A stretch of DNA of 48,280 bases from Paenibacillus sp. (GTDB taxonomy: Bacteria > Bacillota > Bacilli > Paenibacillales > NBRC-103111), in the NCBI GenBank assembly GCA_031180825.1, contig JAPSLM010000019.1:1-48280 (forward strand). Reading direction: 5' to 3'. The notes beneath the pieces are model-generated. The model did not search any database. It saw nothing but the letters and a program-made list of their open reading frames with translations, and was not told the origin of the DNA. Positions 8,663-17,518 of the stretch are shown piece after piece (the first letter of the stretch is position 1; every line of letters starts with the position of its first letter). A program made the position numbers and the translations under genes.

Positions 8663-10482
8663 CTCTGCACCATGTGGGCGCAGCGGCTCCGGACGACCCG
8701 AACCGCCGTTTGCTCGGCGATGTCACTCTTGCATTCGAAGACGGCACCGTCACGCTGCTCGTCGGACATACCGGCTCCGGCAAGTCCACGCTGCTTCAAC
8801 TGCTTGCAGGCCTGCGTCCGCCCTCGTCGGGCGACATTCGTCTGGATGGCGAGCCGCTCTGGCGCCGCCGGCGGGTTGCCCGGCCGCAGCTCCTTCGGCT
8901 CGGCTTGACGTTCCAGTTTCCGGAGCAGCAATTGTTCGCGCGAAGCGTCCGGCAGGAGTTCGGCTATTCGCTCCGTCCGTACGGGCTTGCGGCAATGGAA
9001 AAGGAGCGCCGCATTCAATCCGCTTGCGACGACCTCGGGCTCGGCGCCGCGTTCGATCCCGATCGTTCTCCGCTCGCGCTAAGCGGGGGCCAGCGGCGCA
9101 GACTTGCTCTGGCCACGACAGCCGCCGCCTTGCCGGACTGGCTTTTGATGGACGAGCCTACCGCGGGCCTGGAATCGGCGGCAGCCAAGGAACTGCTCCG
9201 GTACGTGCAAGCCCGCAGAGCGGCTAAGAGCGGGACGATTATCGCCACTCACGATTTGGACTTGTTTCTTCCTATCGCAGACCGCGTGATCGTGCTCGAT
9301 CGCGGTACGATCGCAGCCGACGGGACACCGGCCGCTCTATGCGGCAATCCCGAACCGTTCGTGCAAGCCGGAGTCGGACTACCCGGCTGCGTCCTGCTTT
9401 CGCACGCGCTGGCAAGGCATGGCGTTTCCGTGACGAACGAGGGCAAGCTTTCGCCCGAGGATATGGCCGATGCGATCGCAGCGCGGCTGAAAGAGCGGCA
9501 GAGCGGCTGCACGCTAAGGGAATCCGGAAACGTCCCCCGTCGCAACGGCGTGGGCAATGGGCAGGCGGAGCGGGCTTCACTCCATCTGATTTCAGCGGAG
9601 CATCCGGTCGGCATACCGCATACGGAGTCCAAGGCAAATGAAGCCGACCTGTACGCACCGCTTTCGCCGCAGAGCCAAGCGGCCAGTCTGTCCCGGGAAG
9701 GGGCGCATCGGCCCGACGCCGCCAAGTCGCTCTGGTATCGGCTCGATCCGCGCACCAATTGGCTGCTGTATCTTTTTATCGTCATAGGCACGATGCTGCA
9801 AAGCAGTTGGCTCGGACTTGGCTGCGCCGCACTGCCGATTGCCGCCGCTTATATCGGACTGTCCCGGTCAGCACTGGCCGGCGCGGTCAAAATCTTGAAG
9901 CCGTTAGCATGGTTCATGCTGATCTCCATCGGCTTGGCCGGGTTGGAATGGATGGCAGCCGGCCGCTTTCCCTTCGTCGGGTTTTCCCTTGAGAATTCGC
10001 TCGTTACCGGCTTGAATGTATTCCGTCTGTTTCTGATCACGTTCGCAAGCTACTGGTTTGCGGCTGCCACGCCTTACGGGCGTATGGTGCAAGGCCTGGC
10101 CTGGGGGCTCGGATACGCCAAGCGATTGAAGCTTCCGACGGATTCGTTCGCTTTGGCCGTATCGCTGATGTTCAAATTTATCCCGATGATTGTGCGCGAA
10201 TGGCAGCGGTTCTCGGATATCGTCCGGGCAAGAGGCAAAGCGGCCATCCGGCCGGGAGCCGTACGGGGACGCGACATGCCGGCGCTGGTCGTCCCGCTTC
10301 TGCTGGCATTGTTCCACCGGGCGGAAGAAATGACCGCCGCTCTGGAGATGAAAAAAATCGGCCGCCGAACCGCGCTTTTCAACCATACCGAGTCTCTTCG
10401 CCTGACCCGCGCCGACGGAATCGCCATCGTCTCGGGCATCCTTCTTCTCGGCGGGCTTGCCGCCTTGCGCAAGCTGACCTAA
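8653..10482 (+). CDS. Fused ECF ATPase (EcfA2-type) and transmembrane subunit EcfT
   Basis: A single 609-residue reading frame joins two usually separate subunits. Residues 1 to about 240 are an ABC ATPase: Walker A GHTGSGKST (38-46), signature LSGGQRRR (about 142), Walker B WLLMDEPTAGL (about 165) and switch ATHDLDL (about 196). Residues about 250-360 are a Ser/Ala/Arg-rich linker. From about 361 there is an EcfT/CbiQ-type membrane domain starting LDPRTNWLLYLFIVIG, with several hydrophobic helices and the coupling helix FSDIVRARGKA. No stop codon interrupts the join. It overlaps ecfA1 by 10 bp and is followed by a strong terminator, so the plus-strand operon is just ecfA1 and this fusion. 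Confidence 0.9.
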   Translation: MPLTLHHVGAAAPDDPNRRLLGDVTLAFEDGTVTLLVGHTGSGKSTLLQLLAGLRPPSSGDIRLDGEPLWRRRRVARPQLLRLGLTFQFPEQQLFARSVRQEFGYSLRPYGLAAMEKERRIQSACDDLGLGAAFDPDRSPLALSGGQRRRLALATTAAALPDWLLMDEPTAGLESAAAKELLRYVQARRAAKSGTIIATHDLDLFLPIADRVIVLDRGTIAADGTPAALCGNPEPFVQAGVGLPGCVLLSHALARHGVSVTNEGKLSPEDMADAIAARLKERQSGCTLRESGNVPRRNGVGNGQAERASLHLISAEHPVGIPHTESKANEADLYAPLSPQSQAASLSREGAHRPDAAKSLWYRLDPRTNWLLYLFIVIGTMLQSSWLGLGCAALPIAAAYIGLSRSALAGAVKILKPLAWFMLISIGLAGLEWMAAGRFPFVGFSLENSLVTGLNVFRLFLITFASYWFAAATPYGRMVQGLAWGLGYAKRLKLPTDSFALAVSLMFKFIPMIVREWQRFSDIVRARGKAAIRPGAVRGRDMPALVVPLLLALFHRAEEMTAALEMKKIGRRTALFNHTESLRLTRADGIAIVSGILLLGGLAALRKLT

Positions 10483-10483
10483 C

Positions 10484-10551
10484 CGAAAATCCCCCTTCGT
10501 CGCACGCGAACCCGGCAGCTTAACGTGCGCAAAGGGGGATTTCGTTTTTTT
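10484..10551 (+). terminator. Terminator after the ECF operon
   Basis: Long inverted repeat: GAAAATCCCCCTT with GCACG on the left, CGTGC and AAGGGGGATTTC on the right, followed by GTTTTTTT, directly after the stop codon of the fused ECF gene. Confidence 0.85.
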
Positions 10552-10885
10552 CAACCAGCCAGAAACGGCCTGTGATCGGAAGCAGGCTGTCTCCGACAAA
10601 CGGACAGTGCGGTCCCGGCCGTCAGCGGCAGGTGCGGTTCGCGTCCCCCGGCGAGCCGCACGGCACGGGATGTTCCACCGCGTCGCAGGTACCGGAAGCA
10701 CCGGGATCGCCTCCTCTCCCCTCTATTTGATCACGATTCGGCAGCAAGCGTTTAAAAGCATATGGCAGGCAGGCTGAATTTGTATCCCGGGGACGGATGG
10801 AAATCGAAATCGGCGGGCAAATATGCTAAACTGAGGGAGATTGTCGCCTTTTTCAGGACTTTGATTTCAGGAGGCTTTATTCATT
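10552..10885. other. Intergenic region upstream of the ABC-F gene
   Basis: About 330 bp without a convincing gene. Near its right end TGCTAAACT (about 10825-10833) could be an extended -10 box for the ABC-F gene, and an AGGAGG lies 11 bp before its ATG. I recognise no riboswitch or attenuator. Confidence 0.4.
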
Positions 10886-12862
10886 ATGCTGCTTCAAGTT
10901 TCGGCCATCTCCAAAAGCTACGGCGTCAGCACCGTACTTTCCAATATATCGCTTCAAATCGAGGCGCGGGAGCGCATCGGACTTGTCGGTGTGAACGGCG
11001 CAGGCAAATCGACATTGCTTCAAATCATCGCGGGCGAGCTGTCTTACGATTCCGGGAGCATTTTTAAAGCGAAAGAAACGAAAATCGGCTATTTAAAACA
11101 AAACAGCGGATTAACGTCGGACCGTTCCATCTGGAACGAGCTTATGAGCGTGTTCGACCGTTTGCTGGAAATGGAAGAGGAGCTGCGGCGGCTGGAAGCG
11201 CGCATGTCCGACCCCGACGTGCTGGCCGACGAGAAAAAAACCGAGGAAACGATGCGCCGCTATGCCGAGCTGTCGGATGCGTTCCGCGAGCGCGGCGGCT
11301 ACGAGATCGAGGCTAGAATTCGCGGGATCCTGAGCGGGATGGGCTTCGGCCATATGGACCCGGCGACCCCGGTCCAAACGCTGAGCGGAGGGCAGAAGAC
11401 TCGGCTCGCGCTGGCCAAAATGCTACTCGAAGCGCCGGATCTGCTGCTGTTGGACGAGCCGACGAACCATTTGGACATTCCGACGCTGACGTGGCTGGAG
11501 CAGTATTTGCGCTCCTATCCCGGAGCCATCCTGGTCGTCTCGCACGACCGTTATTTTCTCGATTCGCTTGTCGGCGCCATCTATGAGATCGAACGCACGA
11601 CCTCGCGCCGCTACACCGGAAATTATTCCCGGTATATCGAGCTGAAAGCGGCGGATTACGAAGCGCAGCTCAAGCAGTACGAAAAACAACAGGAAGAAAT
11701 TTTTAAAATGGAAGATTTCATCCAGCGCAATCTCGTCCGCGCTTCCACGACCAAACGGGCGCAAAGCCGCCGCAAAGCGCTGGATAAAATGGAACGGATC
11801 GAAAAGCCTCTCGGCGAGCTGAAACGGGCCAGCTTCTCGTTTGAGGTGGAGGCGCCTTCGGGCCGGGAAGTGCTCGACATAAGAGGACTATCCATATCCT
11901 ACGATCGGCAGCAACCGCTGGCGCAGGGCATCACGTTCCAATTGCGCCGCGGCGACACGGCCGCCTTGATCGGTCCGAACGGGATCGGCAAATCGACCCT
12001 GCTGAAGACGCTGATCGGGCAGCATACGCAGGACCGCGGGGCTTTCGATTGGGGCACGAACGTAAAGATCGGCTACTACGATCAGGAGCAAACGGGGCTG
12101 AACCCGAACCAAACGGTGCTGGAAGAAGTATGGAACGCCTTTCCCCATCTGGAGGAAGCGCGCATCCGTACGGTGCTCGGCAACTTTTTGTTCAGCGGCG
12201 AGGATGTGTTCAAGAAGGTCGGCTCGCTCAGCGGCGGCGAGAAGGCCCGGGTCGCGCTGGCGAAGCTGATGCTTCAAAAAGCAAACGTGCTCATTCTCGA
12301 CGAGCCTACGAACCATTTGGATTTGTACAGCAAGGAAGTGCTAGAATCGGCGCTGATGGAGTATGAAGGCACCCTGCTGTTCATTTCCCACGACCGTTAT
12401 TTCTTGAACAAAATGGCCGAGAATATGCTGGAAATGGACAAGGACGGTATAACCGTCTATCTTGGCAATTACGACGATTATGTGGAAAAGAAGCAGGAGC
12501 TGGCCGAAATGCAGCAGCAGCAGCGGCTGGCGGAAGCGGCAAGCCGCGGAGGCGCGGAAGCCGGCAAAGGCCGCGGACATGCGGAAGGCGGCGCGGCGAA
12601 AGCAACCGAACCGGGAGCCGGCAGCGATTACGAGGCCGGAAAGCAGGCGAAGCGCGAAGAGCGCTCCCGTCTGCGCAAGCTGGAGCAATTGGAGCAGCAG
12701 ATCGCGCAGCTGGAGGAGGCCATCGGCAGCCTGGAAGCCGAGCTGACCGACCCGGATGTATATAACAACTACATGCTGGTTCAAGAGAAGAACGCAGCGT
12801 TGGAAACAAAACGCGAGCTGCTTGCGGAGTGCTACGAGCAGTGGGAGCAAATTGCGGAATAG
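10886..12862 (+). CDS. ABC-F family ATPase (YdiF-like)
   Basis: Cytosolic tandem ABC protein without membrane domains. ABC-F members bind ribosomes and act in translation or antibiotic protection. The 658-residue protein has two nucleotide-binding domains: Walker A GVNGAGKST (about 38) with LSGGQKTRLALAKML (about 166) and LLLDEPTNHLDI; then GPNGIGKST (about 364) with LSGGEKARVALAKLM (about 448) and LILDEPTNHLDL. The P-site tRNA interaction linker (about 250-310) contains STTKRAQSRRKALDKMERI. The C-terminal 120 residues form a charged coiled coil preceded by a Gly/Ala-rich spacer. This matches the YdiF/ABCF housekeeping type more than the antibiotic-resistance types. B. subtilis ydiF lies in a similar neighbourhood. 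Confidence 0.93.
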   Translation: MLLQVSAISKSYGVSTVLSNISLQIEARERIGLVGVNGAGKSTLLQIIAGELSYDSGSIFKAKETKIGYLKQNSGLTSDRSIWNELMSVFDRLLEMEEELRRLEARMSDPDVLADEKKTEETMRRYAELSDAFRERGGYEIEARIRGILSGMGFGHMDPATPVQTLSGGQKTRLALAKMLLEAPDLLLLDEPTNHLDIPTLTWLEQYLRSYPGAILVVSHDRYFLDSLVGAIYEIERTTSRRYTGNYSRYIELKAADYEAQLKQYEKQQEEIFKMEDFIQRNLVRASTTKRAQSRRKALDKMERIEKPLGELKRASFSFEVEAPSGREVLDIRGLSISYDRQQPLAQGITFQLRRGDTAALIGPNGIGKSTLLKTLIGQHTQDRGAFDWGTNVKIGYYDQEQTGLNPNQTVLEEVWNAFPHLEEARIRTVLGNFLFSGEDVFKKVGSLSGGEKARVALAKLMLQKANVLILDEPTNHLDLYSKEVLESALMEYEGTLLFISHDRYFLNKMAENMLEMDKDGITVYLGNYDDYVEKKQELAEMQQQQRLAEAASRGGAEAGKGRGHAEGGAAKATEPGAGSDYEAGKQAKREERSRLRKLEQLEQQIAQLEEAIGSLEAELTDPDVYNNYMLVQEKNAALETKRELLAECYEQWEQIAE

Positions 12863-12875
12863 TATGGTTATCCCA

Positions 12876-12907
12876 GAGGGCGTCTGTCGTTGCGATCAGG
12901 CGCCCTC
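12876..12907. terminator. Inverted repeat between convergent genes
   Basis: GAGGGCG ... CGCCCTC flanks a loop of about 18 bases between the convergent ABC-F and membrane-protein genes and overlaps the latter's stop codon. There is no clear T-run, so terminator activity is uncertain. Confidence 0.35.
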
Positions 12908-15376
12908 CAGCTTTAACAGCAGCAGCGGCACGCTGCTGTAGACGATCATCGCCGCGGCGGCGACAATGCCGGAATCGTTCAAAGCGAGCGCGGCCAGCGC
13001 GCCGATGACGTTGGCATAGCACCCGTGCATCAGATAAGGATAGCGCTGCTCCCACAGGCGCAGCCGCCCTGAGGGCCGCAGCACGAGCACGGCCATCACG
13101 GCTAAGGCGGTGAGCAGCACTTTGCTCCAAGCGGAGACTCGGATCAGGTGAACGTTCATCGCCAGCTTGCGGGCGATGATCGCGCCGATCGCGTCGTAGC
13201 GCCCGTGACGCAGGTCATCGAAGGCCCGGCCGATATGGCTGCCTGGCCCGCCCCCGCCGAAGGCGGCGGTTGCGCTCGCGGCTGCGGCGGCGCTTGGCCC
13301 CCCGGCCGGACCGGGGGGCCAAGCGGCGTTCAGCAGCCAGAGGCCCGCCAGCGCCGCGCCGAGCGGCAGCGCGACCGCCAGCGCGAGGCGGCGCAGGCGC
13401 AGGGCGCCGCCCGCGGCGAGCCGGGCCGCCAGCGCGCCGAAGGCGGCGGCCGAGGCGAGCGCGCCGCCGGCCTCGCTGCCGAGCGCAGGCGCCGCGAGGC
13501 AGCCCGCGACGGCGGCGCCGACGGCGGCGGCGGGCGCAGCCTCGCGCCAGGCGCTGCGGGCGGGGCGCCCAGGGCCGCTGGCGCTAGCCTCCCGCGCGGC
13601 GGCCTGCGTCCGCATCCGCCTAGCCTGCAGCCATGCGCTCAACCCCAGCAGCGAAGCGCCGAGCAGGACGCCCATAAACTCGTTTCCGATCCCGTAGTAG
13701 CGCGCGCCGACGATCGGGTCGTATCCAAGCACCGAACGCTTCATCGCTTCGGCGCCGGTGCAGCCGTCAAGCAAGATCAGCGCCCCGGTTCCCGCTCCGA
13801 TCCAACCAAGCGTACGCATAAGCTGCTGAATATCCCGGGAGCAGGCTGCGGCAAGCGTTCCTAGCGCGAGCGGGGCGGCAAGCGCCAAACCCGCCAGCAG
13901 CGGCTTGTCCAAATGCGCCGTCCGGCCCAGCGCCAGCAGGACACCGGGGGCAAGCAGCACCGAAAACAGCAGGCCGCGCATCCATCTCCGCAAGCGCCCT
14001 GCCGGATTCGCCCACCGCAGCGCGATTAGTCCCAGCAGCATAACGGCCACTTCGTACCCGGCAAGCCCGTACAATAGCGCAGGCCGCAGCGCGTAGACGT
14101 TAGCCATCTGCCGCATATCGCTCAGCAGCACAGCAACCGGCGAACGTCCTTCCCGTCCCGCTCCGGCGCTTGCCATAGGCAAGCCGATCATGCCCTCCGG
14201 CCGCGCCAGCCCGAATTCGCCCAGCAGCGTCGGAGCCAGATCGACGGCCGCAACCAGCCCCGGACGCCGCGTTGTAGCCGAAGACATCAGCGTGCCTTCG
14301 GTTACCGCCGAAGACCAGCGGATGACCGGGGTCAGCTGCCACTTTTCTTTCCATGCCTCCGAATGCACCTTCGGGCTGACCAGCCACAGCACATGGCGTC
14401 TGCCGGAAGCTTCCATCTCGCCCATAAGTTTGGATAACAGCAGGTCCGTCTGCTCCAGTACCGCCCTTTTCCGTTCGGGAAACCGGGCAGGCTCATACCA
14501 AGCCTTCTCGGCATACAGCCGGTGCCAATCGCCGAGCTCCAGCACCGCGAGCGCCCCGCGATCCGTTTCCGCCGCAAGCCGCGCCTTACGCCCGGTAACA
14601 AACGCTCTCCATTCCCCGGCCAGCCGTTCCGTGTCCGTCCTGACCGCCGAAGGCATCGCGGCATCGGCGAGAAGGATGCCGCGGCCTACGTCTCCAGCCG
14701 CTACCGTTCCCTGGCCATCCATGAGCATAAGCGGAGCAGGCCGCTTAAAACGGTCTGTCCCTCTCCCCGGCTCATCTAAATTACCCCATACGCCCAAGCG
14801 GACGCCATGGCGTTTCAAGGTCTCTCCGAGCAAGCCCGGCCGGGACAAGTAATTCCCTTCCGCGTTGCTCCGTTTGAGCGAGGGATAAGCCGGGACAAGC
14901 ACCGAGACGCTCGAAGCGGCAGCCTCCTCTCCACCGGCGGCAAACCTGCGCAGAAGCGCCAAGGCGGACTGTCCGTCCCGCCGCTCCATGCGGTTCCACC
15001 CTTCCCCTCCTTTGCCGTCAGCCGGCGTTCCCGCTCCCCAGGTCGCATACACCGACTCAAGTCCTTTATAGGGGAGGCGAACATTCATGGCGGCCAATCG
15101 CCCCGTAGCCGCAAGTCTCCGCAAGGCCGGAAGACGGTCCAGCCACTCCGGCTGCAGCTCCATAAACGATAGCCCGGGTACGGAAACAACCGTAACGATC
15201 GGAGAATTTTCGGAATTGGGGATAACCTGAGAAGAAGGATGGAAATTTATCCCCAACCCATAGACCGGAGCGGCACTAAAAGATATACACATCCACAGAA
15301 ACGTCACGGCCATGATACAAACGATCCCTTTAGCATACTTGGCGGCTTTTCGATGAATCGTTCCCTTATTGCGCAT
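12896..15376 (-). CDS. Large membrane protein with an alkaline-phosphatase-like N-terminal half
   Basis: I assign no firm function. The start at 15376 (MRNKGTIHRKAAKYAKGIV) has GGAAGG about 11 bp upstream and gives 826 residues. An N-terminal hydrophobic segment (about 18-40) is followed by an extracytoplasmic domain of about 400 residues. Its pieces recall the alkaline phosphatase/phosphoglyceromutase superfamily: PIVTVVSVPGLSF, the Ser/Thr-rich ALSVYATWGAG-type region, VLELGDWHRLY, HVLWLVSPKVHSE and VAAVDLAPTLLGEFG. The C-terminal half is polytopic, with the striking block DPIVGARYYGIGNEFMGVLL and, near the end, ALNDSGIVAAAAMIVYSSVP. The segment encoded by about 13250-13600 is extremely GC-rich and codes for Ala/Gly-rich sequence. 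It is convergent with the ABC-F gene and next to the DnaA-box cluster. Confidence 0.75.
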   Translation of the reverse strand: MRNKGTIHRKAAKYAKGIVCIMAVTFLWMCISFSAAPVYGLGINFHPSSQVIPNSENSPIVTVVSVPGLSFMELQPEWLDRLPALRRLAATGRLAAMNVRLPYKGLESVYATWGAGTPADGKGGEGWNRMERRDGQSALALLRRFAAGGEEAAASSVSVLVPAYPSLKRSNAEGNYLSRPGLLGETLKRHGVRLGVWGNLDEPGRGTDRFKRPAPLMLMDGQGTVAAGDVGRGILLADAAMPSAVRTDTERLAGEWRAFVTGRKARLAAETDRGALAVLELGDWHRLYAEKAWYEPARFPERKRAVLEQTDLLLSKLMGEMEASGRRHVLWLVSPKVHSEAWKEKWQLTPVIRWSSAVTEGTLMSSATTRRPGLVAAVDLAPTLLGEFGLARPEGMIGLPMASAGAGREGRSPVAVLLSDMRQMANVYALRPALLYGLAGYEVAVMLLGLIALRWANPAGRLRRWMRGLLFSVLLAPGVLLALGRTAHLDKPLLAGLALAAPLALGTLAAACSRDIQQLMRTLGWIGAGTGALILLDGCTGAEAMKRSVLGYDPIVGARYYGIGNEFMGVLLGASLLGLSAWLQARRMRTQAAAREASASGPGRPARSAWREAAPAAAVGAAVAGCLAAPALGSEAGGALASAAAFGALAARLAAGGALRLRRLALAVALPLGAALAGLWLLNAAWPPGPAGGPSAAAAASATAAFGGGGPGSHIGRAFDDLRHGRYDAIGAIIARKLAMNVHLIRVSAWSKVLLTALAVMAVLVLRPSGRLRLWEQRYPYLMHGCYANVIGALAALALNDSGIVAAAAMIVYSSVPLLLLKLEGA

Positions 15377-15419
15377 GATGTCCCGCCTTCCTCTGCCAAT
15401 CGTTCGTCGGGAATCCGTC

Positions 15420-15773
15420 TTATGCACAGATCCTCCTTGCAACCGCACCGAAGTATTGCATGCTGCGGCGATTCCCTTGCAAAAGAGCCTTTTTCCGTAC
15501 TATGCCCAATTCATTCCGCTTTATCCAGCTTACCCCTTCGATCGGAGCCATTCACTCTATCCACAACCTTATCCCCACAAAAACTTGTTTATTTCTCTAG
15601 AAAAATCAGGCTTTTTTTAGGAATCCACAAACTTATTCACATTATCCACATAGTCACTGTGAAAAACTTATCCACCCTCCTGTTGGAAAACGGAGCTCTC
15701 TAAACGTGATTCTGACGGGGATTTCCCAACTTACCCACATTATGCACAAAGGCTGTGGATAACTATATCCACA
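15420..15773. promoter_or_regulatory. Cluster of DnaA boxes
   Basis: Five sites fit TTATNCACA exactly: 15420-15428 (TTATGCACA), 15633-15641 (TTATTCACA), 15642-15650 (TTATCCACA), 15740-15748 (TTATGCACA), and 15754-15762 on the other strand (TGTGGATAA). Five more match TTATCCACA with one change: 15557, 15569, 15668, 15731 and 15765. They occupy intergenic DNA between the membrane-protein gene and the pbuG-like gene. There is no dnaA, dnaN or other origin gene nearby, so this looks like an accessory DnaA-binding cluster, not oriC. Confidence 0.8.
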
Positions 15774-15867
15774 GCCCCTGCTTTGCTGCAAGCCGCCCTA
15801 AAGGCATGCGCCACAGCCATCCCTATGTCCCCTGAACGGTAACGTTCAAGACGATCCATTTTTCAAA

Positions 15868-15904
15868 CGAAAAAAGCCCATCGTCTCATGCAGAGACGAC
15901 AGGC
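15868..15904 (-). terminator. Terminator of the pbuG-like gene
   Basis: Minus-strand stem TCGTCTC-TGCAT-GAGACGA extended by flanking GC pairs and followed by GGGCTTTTTT, about 20 bp after the permease stop. Confidence 0.85.
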
Positions 15905-15922
15905 AAATGCAGAATCAAAAGC

Positions 15923-17335
15923 TTATTCTCCGCCGACAAACACATAGCGCGCGACGACAAGCACGGCCAGCAGCCACATTAACCAATGCACCTTGTACTG
16001 GCCCTTGCCGCCCAGTTTGGAAACCGTTGCCAGCAGCACGTAGCTGACAATCCCGAACGAAATTCCGTTCGCGATATTGTACGTGAACGGCATGAGCGCT
16101 ACGATCAGAAAAGCCGGAATGCCGTAAACCAAATCTTGAAAGTCGATCTCGCGCACAGCCTGCATCATCAGCACCCCGACGATGATCAGAGCCGCCGCCG
16201 TAGCCGGTCCCGGGATGAGCGCCGCAATCGGCGCCAGGAAGAGCGCCAGCAGGAAGCATACGCCCGTCGTGACGGCGGTAAGACCCGTGCGTCCGCCTTC
16301 GGCAACCCCGGCGGAGCTTTCGACAAACGCGGTCACCGTGCTCGTTCCGACCAACGCCCCGGCGCTGACGCCAACGGCGTCGACCATCATCGCTTTGCCG
16401 ACTTTTTTGTTGCCTTCTTCTTTATTTTTCATGAAGCCCGCCCGGTTGGCCGTTCCTACGAGCGTGCCGAACGTATCGAACATCTCGACAAACGTGAACG
16501 TCGCAATAACCGAGATGATTCCCGCATTCATAATACCGGCAAAATCGAAATGGCCGAATGCCAGCTTGCTCATGTCGGGCACCCAAGTCGTTTTGTCGCT
16601 TGTCAGGTTGGCGAAGTTCACCATAGGCGTACCGTCCGGATTGTGCATGAACACGCCGACCAGCGTCGTGAGCAAAATCCCGAACAAAATCGCTCCCCGG
16701 ACGCGCAGCACCATCAGAACGGAGATGAGCGCCAAGCCGATAATACAGAGCAGCACGTTCGGATCTTTCATGCTGCCGATATGGAATACCGTTTCAAACG
16801 AAAGAACGTCCGTGTATTTATGCGCCGGAATATCTTTGCCCGCTTCCACCGCGACCGTCAGCAGGCCGCTGTTCTTCACGCCGATGATGGCGATGAAGAG
16901 CCCGATCCCGACGGTAATCGCGTGCTTCAGGCTGTCCGGCACGGCAACCAGCAGCAGCTGCCGCACTTTGGTTACCGTCAATACGATAAAAATCAACCCC
17001 GAAATGAAAACCGCCGTCAATCCCATCTGATACGTAAATTGACCCTGCGATGCTAAAATCACCGTTGCAAAATACGCATTGAGCCCCATCCCCGGCGCAA
17101 GCGCAACCGGAAAGTTGACGAACAGCCCCATCGCGATCGTCATCACGCCTGCTGCAATAGCTGTGGCAAGAAACACCGCCGTCCAGTCCATGCCTGTCGC
17201 CCCGGAGCCGAACGCGCTAAGAATGTTCGGATTCACGGCCAAAATATAGGCCATCGTCATGAACGTCGTCAGCCCGGCCATGATCTCGGTGCGTACGGTG
17301 GTACCGTTTTCCTTCAGTTTAAAAAACCGGTCCAT
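15923..17335 (-). CDS. pbuG: PbuG/AzgA-family guanine-hypoxanthine permease
   Basis: Purine-base importer of the NCS2/AzgA type. The 470-residue protein has about 12-14 hydrophobic segments. Family blocks are GLTTFMTMAYILAVNPNIL (residues 22-40), FVNFPVALAPGMGLNAYFA (about 72-90), TFVEMFDTFGTLVGTANRAG (about 285) and ALVGTSTVTAFVESSAGVAE (about 328). The guanine-type riboswitch in its leader supports guanine/hypoxanthine as substrate and predicts shut-off when purines are plentiful. guaA lies upstream on the same strand with its own terminator, so the two are separately transcribed, as in B. subtilis. Confidence 0.93.
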   Translation of the reverse strand: MDRFFKLKENGTTVRTEIMAGLTTFMTMAYILAVNPNILSAFGSGATGMDWTAVFLATAIAAGVMTIAMGLFVNFPVALAPGMGLNAYFATVILASQGQFTYQMGLTAVFISGLIFIVLTVTKVRQLLLVAVPDSLKHAITVGIGLFIAIIGVKNSGLLTVAVEAGKDIPAHKYTDVLSFETVFHIGSMKDPNVLLCIIGLALISVLMVLRVRGAILFGILLTTLVGVFMHNPDGTPMVNFANLTSDKTTWVPDMSKLAFGHFDFAGIMNAGIISVIATFTFVEMFDTFGTLVGTANRAGFMKNKEEGNKKVGKAMMVDAVGVSAGALVGTSTVTAFVESSAGVAEGGRTGLTAVTTGVCFLLALFLAPIAALIPGPATAAALIIVGVLMMQAVREIDFQDLVYGIPAFLIVALMPFTYNIANGISFGIVSYVLLATVSKLGGKGQYKVHWLMWLLAVLVVARYVFVGGE

Positions 17336-17373
17336 TCTAGAAATCCTCCCACATATTTAATCGGAACAACGAC

Positions 17374-17400
17374 GAAAAACCCGGGTAACGACCCCGGGCT
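17374..17400 (-). terminator. Riboswitch-controlled terminator in the pbuG leader
   Basis: Stem CCCGGG-GTCGTTA-CCCGGG followed by TTTTT on the minus strand, between the aptamer and the permease start. It is the expected OFF structure of the expression platform. Confidence 0.8.
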
Positions 17401-17451
17401 ATCAAGCAAAAGAAGGCTCCACGGATATAACCGTGAACCGTTCTTTCCTTG

Positions 17452-17518
17452 TTCGTAGCCAGATCATTTACGGTGATCTCGTAGAAACTTCCAGGCCGAT
17501 TCCCGGAATTATACGAAA
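17452..17518 (-). ncRNA. Purine (guanine-class) riboswitch aptamer
   Basis: The minus strand shows the purine aptamer core: P1 TTCGTA ... TACGAA, J1/2 TATAAT, the L2 element CCTGGAAGTTTCTACG, the L3 segment CCGTAAATGAT, and J3/1 CTGGCTACG. The ligand-pairing nucleotide (C74 in xpt numbering, inside GGCTAC) is a C, which selects guanine/hypoxanthine over adenine. The residue before it is G where xpt has A. A terminator follows downstream, then the pbuG-like gene, so control is by transcription attenuation. Confidence 0.93.

Noticed and set aside
15420..15773. Chromosomal origin oriC
   Set aside because: DnaA boxes are dense, but dnaA, dnaN, rpmH and other origin genes are absent, so an accessory cluster fits better.
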